Program-made: the position numbers and the translations under genes
Assembly: GCA_020726205.1 (NCBI GenBank)
Contig: DYTA01000009.1
Coordinates: 1 to 18,036 of the forward strand
DNA: 18,036 bases
Source: Nitrosospira multiformis
GTDB lineage: Bacteria > Pseudomonadota > Gammaproteobacteria > Burkholderiales > UBA11063
Direction: 5' to 3'
Notes under the pieces: generated by a model
Database searches by the model: none
What the model was told of the DNA's origin: nothing
What the model saw: only the letters and a program-made list of their open reading frames with translations
In this document: in pieces, positions 15,723 through 18,036 of the stretch
Layout of the letters: each line of letters starts with the position of its first letter
Numbering within the stretch: position 1 is the stretch's first letter

Positions 15723-16721
15723 TCACCCTTCAGTTAATTCCCCAACTAAATTTTCACTCATAGCAGCCTTTATGTTTGTCAAACTCATTCCAGTAGAACG
15801 CAATACTAATAATTTGGCTAATGTGGCTTCAATTGTCATATCACAACCACTAATAATACCTAAATCATGCAAACAACTACTAGCATAATCATTTGATACA
15901 CGACCTTCAATTACCTGTGTAATATTTACAATTATTATGCCACGCTCCACAGCAGATTTTAACGCATTAACCAACTGAGTATTATGAATTGGAATATTAC
16001 CACTACCATAAGTTTGTAAGACTACAGCATCCAAGTCAGCATTATTTAACGTATCAATAATAAATTCAGTGGTAAATCCTGGACGCATACTTAAATCTAA
16101 GATTTTTGACTCTTTAGGCATAACTGGAGCAAAACTAAAACGATTAGCTTTAAGCCAACGTTTATTAAACCAATTTATCTGAATACCAAATTCAGCCAAA
16201 GGCTCTTCATCAACAGAATCAAAACCAAAAAAGCGATAAGTGCTAACTTTTTGTGCGCGACACCCACGCAATAACTTATTATTAAATGCAATCGCTACTT
16301 CGTTTAAATCGCTACGATTAGCCGCAAATAAAGCATCTATCAAATTACTCCAACCATCGCTACGTCTATGCACTAATGGTAACTGTGAACCGGTTAAAAC
16401 GACTGGCTTATCTAGACCTCTTAATGCAAATGATAATACACTAGCTGTATATGCCATTGTATCTGTCCCATGAATAATTACAAAGCCATCGTATATCTCA
16501 TAATTATCAGAGATATCCTGAATTATACGCTGCCAATGCTCTAAACGAATATCAGAAGAGTCAATTAATTGCTCATATTCTAAAAGCTCAATAGTTACAC
16601 CACTCATTGGCTCCAAAGTATCTATCTGAGACTTAAGCAGACCAGCTACAGGAGCTAATCCATTCTCTGTATAGTCCATACCAATCGTACCACCGGTATA
16701 AATAATTAATATTTTTTTCAT
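15723..16721 (-). CDS. ansA: Type I (cytoplasmic) L-asparaginase
   Basis: Hydrolyses L-asparagine to aspartate and ammonia. The 332 residues match E. coli AnsA (338) and carry no signal peptide, unlike periplasmic type II enzymes. Active-site elements: Thr12 in YTGGTIG, Ser56 in DSSDI, Thr86-Asp87 in HGTDTMAYTAS, and Lys158 in RGCRAQKVS, giving the Thr-Lys-Asp and Thr nucleophile set. LTGSQLP at 109-115 is also typical. A GGAG ribosome binding site lies 9-10 nt before the ATG. It follows the secreted Ntn hydrolase gene by 16 nt and is probably co-transcribed with it, so both products of this unit may be amide-bond hydrolases. Its 3' end meets the tRNA-Asn gene tail to tail. Confidence 0.94.
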   Translation of the reverse strand: MKKILIIYTGGTIGMDYTENGLAPVAGLLKSQIDTLEPMSGVTIELLEYEQLIDSSDIRLEHWQRIIQDISDNYEIYDGFVIIHGTDTMAYTASVLSFALRGLDKPVVLTGSQLPLVHRRSDGWSNLIDALFAANRSDLNEVAIAFNNKLLRGCRAQKVSTYRFFGFDSVDEEPLAEFGIQINWFNKRWLKANRFSFAPVMPKESKILDLSMRPGFTTEFIIDTLNNADLDAVVLQTYGSGNIPIHNTQLVNALKSAVERGIIIVNITQVIEGRVSNDYASSCLHDLGIISGCDMTIEATLAKLLVLRSTGMSLTNIKAAMSENLVGELTEG

Positions 16722-16737
16722 TTAAAATTGCTCCAAA

Positions 16738-17613
16738 TTAATTAAGCGGTGACAAAATATTATATCTTTCATTATATTTTTGCCAAAATTCAGAATTTAA
16801 CACATATGAATAATTATTTCCATTGGTATAAAACTTTACCAATATTTTTGCAGTTTTATTATTCATAATTTGCACACCAAAAAAAGCCAAACTCCTAACT
16901 GAACTGCGTTGATTTACCTCACCAATACGATAAATACTATCATTAACTCCAGCATTATGATCATATCCAATTCGTTGCATATTTACTAATGATAAAGATG
17001 ATTCTTGGCTTATCAAAAAATTAGCTCGATATAGTCTTTTTAAACTAGCATTTTTTCTAATCTGCTCTTGATGATCATATTTATAATTACTAATCAAAGA
17101 TGACTCTAAATAATTATTTGTATGTACAAAATCGCTTTGTTTAATTAATTTATAACGATATTGATGATTATTACCAACCTCTATCGCTAATAAAATCTTT
17201 CCATCAGAAACTTGGTAAAAAACAGGATCTGGATATTTTTGTACCAATTTATCTAAATCAGGAATTACGGATAAAACATCACGGTAATTTTGTAAAATAT
17301 CCTTACTAAAATCATCAGCAATGCCACCAACAGCAAATTTAGAATACTCAATAGTAACTTCATTAAATACCGATAAATTATATTCATTAACTCCAGCTGA
17401 AACAAAATCAGGTGCATCTTGACGAGAAAGTGCTAAATATTTATATTTATTTTTTTCTGCAACCACTTCAAGAAGTTGAGAGTCTGGACGATTATCTCTA
17501 TTTTTAGCCATAACAAAACTATTGCTTTCACCATTAAAACTAGCAAAAGTTGTACATGCAAAACCATTAATAAAAACATTTGACAATAAAAAGCTTAATA
17601 AAAATTTTCTCAT
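16738..17613 (-). CDS. Secreted Ntn-hydrolase (C45/C59-like linear amide C-N hydrolase)
   Basis: The 291-residue protein begins with a signal peptide whose best cleavage point (NGFA|C) leaves Cys20 as the mature N-terminus. CTTFASF followed by MAKNRDNRPDS (Asn38-Arg39-Asp40), SAGVNEYNLSV at about 72-82, and HTNNYLE at 164-170 are the hallmarks of Cys-type Ntn hydrolases (penicillin V acylase, bile-salt hydrolase and acyltransferase/C45 relatives), which cleave amide bonds. The family usually shows TNHYL; here His is replaced by Asn. GFAC is a poor lipobox (Gly at -3, Phe at -2), so lipoprotein modification is unlikely. It lies directly upstream of ansA. The exact substrate (N-acyl amino acids, beta-lactams, amides) is unknown. 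Confidence 0.75.
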   Translation of the reverse strand: MRKFLLSFLLSNVFINGFACTTFASFNGESNSFVMAKNRDNRPDSQLLEVVAEKNKYKYLALSRQDAPDFVSAGVNEYNLSVFNEVTIEYSKFAVGGIADDFSKDILQNYRDVLSVIPDLDKLVQKYPDPVFYQVSDGKILLAIEVGNNHQYRYKLIKQSDFVHTNNYLESSLISNYKYDHQEQIRKNASLKRLYRANFLISQESSLSLVNMQRIGYDHNAGVNDSIYRIGEVNQRSSVRSLAFFGVQIMNNKTAKILVKFYTNGNNYSYVLNSEFWQKYNERYNILSPLN

Positions 17614-17667
17614 TAATTTACTTTATTAAAATATTTGCAGTAATATTTTACCACGTTCAACATCATA

Positions 17668-17696
17668 AAAATAAATTCTATACTAAATCATATCAA
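17668..17696 (-). promoter_or_regulatory. Candidate promoter of the Ntn hydrolase-ansA unit
   Basis: On the minus strand TTGATA (17691-17696) and TATTTT (17668-17673) are 17 nt apart, about 55 nt upstream of the hydrolase ATG, within the 89-nt gap after the small membrane protein gene. The -10 is weak and such matches are common in AT-rich DNA. Confidence 0.35.
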
Positions 17697-17702
17697 CTAA
17701 AT

Positions 17703-17975
17703 TTATTTTGATAAATATGGAATATTAAACGACATCGACGTTACTCCTGACATTGAATCATGTCCATAAGATTTTCTTGTAATAGTCAACGAAGTAGCAA
17801 TTGATGATTTTTCATATATTAGTGCACTGCGTTTAAAATGTAATCTCGGCGTAATAAATAGCCATACCATTACACTAAATATAATAACTAATAAAATAAT
17901 GAATGCTGTATTTCTAGTAGATAGCTTGATTGGCAAAAACTCTTCTTTCTCTTCTTTTCTTTGTATATCTTTCAT
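17703..17975 (-). CDS. Small single-pass membrane protein, unknown function
   Basis: I do not recognise this 90-residue protein. A charged N-terminal tail (KDIQRKEEKEE) is followed by one hydrophobic segment at about residues 23-42, then a basic patch (Arg44, His46, Lys48, Arg49) and a polar C-terminal half of about 45 residues rich in Ser and Thr. It lacks a cleavable signal peptide and cysteines. The two basic flanks make the orientation ambiguous. It has its own extended -10 promoter and a weak GAAAG ribosome binding site, and sits 89 nt upstream of the Ntn hydrolase gene. Reality as a gene rests on the promoter, the membrane segment and sole occupancy of the stretch. Confidence 0.6.
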   Translation of the reverse strand: MKDIQRKEEKEEFLPIKLSTRNTAFIILLVIIFSVMVWLFITPRLHFKRSALIYEKSSIATSLTITRKSYGHDSMSGVTSMSFNIPYLSK

Positions 17976-18006
17976 TAAATACTTTCACTAGATATTAATG
18001 ATAAAA

Positions 18007-18015
18007 ATTATAGCA
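18007..18015 (-). promoter_or_regulatory. Extended -10 promoter of the small membrane protein gene
   Basis: On the minus strand TGCTATAAT combines a perfect -10 with the TGn extension, so a weak or absent -35 would be tolerated; none is evident. The start would be near 18000, giving a leader of about 25 nt before the ATG at 17975. Confidence 0.5.
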
Positions 18016-18036
18016 CAACTATATAATGCAATCTTA

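Noticed and set aside
16738..17613. Reading of the hydrolase N-terminus as a lipoprotein signal
   Set aside because: The bases before Cys20 encode GFA; Gly at -3 and Phe at -2 do not fit a lipobox, whereas an Ntn nucleophile role explains the Cys.
1..18036. Mobile elements, CRISPR arrays, prophage or defence genes
   Set aside because: I looked for transposase motifs, terminal repeats, regularly spaced repeats and integrase or toxin-antitoxin signatures and saw none; the tRNA-Asn gene shows no duplicated 3' end nearby that would mark an integrated island.

Overview
This is an AT-rich (about one third G+C by eye) proteobacterial chromosomal segment of ordinary, tightly packed housekeeping genes. 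The best taxonomic clue is the OmpA-family protein at 6601-7338. Its mature N-terminus (SNxIVxxxYGEC) and its cysteine-linked C-terminal loop ending in PDRR closely resemble neisserial RmpM. Together with the ribF-ileS-lspA-ispH order and the maf next to an RNase G-type gene, this points to a low-GC betaproteobacterium, plausibly in or near the Neisseriales; an AT-rich gammaproteobacterium is not excluded. I saw no insertion sequence, phage gene, CRISPR array or rRNA, and no gene-free stretch longer than 300 bases (the largest is 162 bases, 11870-12031).

Layout, read mostly on the minus strand from right to left. 17975-17703 encodes a small one-pass membrane protein of unknown function. 17613-15723 holds a secreted Ntn-type Cys amidohydrolase followed by cytoplasmic L-asparaginase (ansA). 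A plus-strand tRNA-Asn(GUU) lies at 15639-15715, divergent from maf; the two promoters overlap inside a perfect 10-bp inverted repeat. maf is followed by a short RNase E/G-family gene. Next come a 47-residue ORF that looks like a tRNA-binding (CsaA/MetRS C-terminal) domain with its core deleted, and a metallo-beta-lactamase-fold hydrolase. The only plus-strand protein gene (12032-12619) encodes an apparently exported gamma-class (AroQ) chorismate mutase-like protein. It faces the hydrolase gene across a shared hairpin terminator.

11869-7411 is one compact transcription unit: uvrD-hemL-yggU-carboxylesterase, with gaps of 13 nt or overlaps. The ompA/rmpM-like gene is a single-gene unit with a clear promoter and terminator. 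6537-4 is ribF-ileS-lspA-ispH-flippase, with gaps of 2 to 15 nt. These genes serve flavin cofactor synthesis, Ile-tRNA charging, lipoprotein maturation and the last step of the MEP isoprenoid pathway, and end in a polytopic flippase-like protein.

Most genes are conventional. The items most worth a second look are the mini tRNA-binding ORF, the exported chorismate mutase with a replaced catalytic arginine, the inverted repeat over the maf/tRNA-Asn promoters, and the secreted Ntn hydrolase whose nucleophile seems to be exposed by signal peptidase. I saw no clear evidence of a wholly new multi-gene system.
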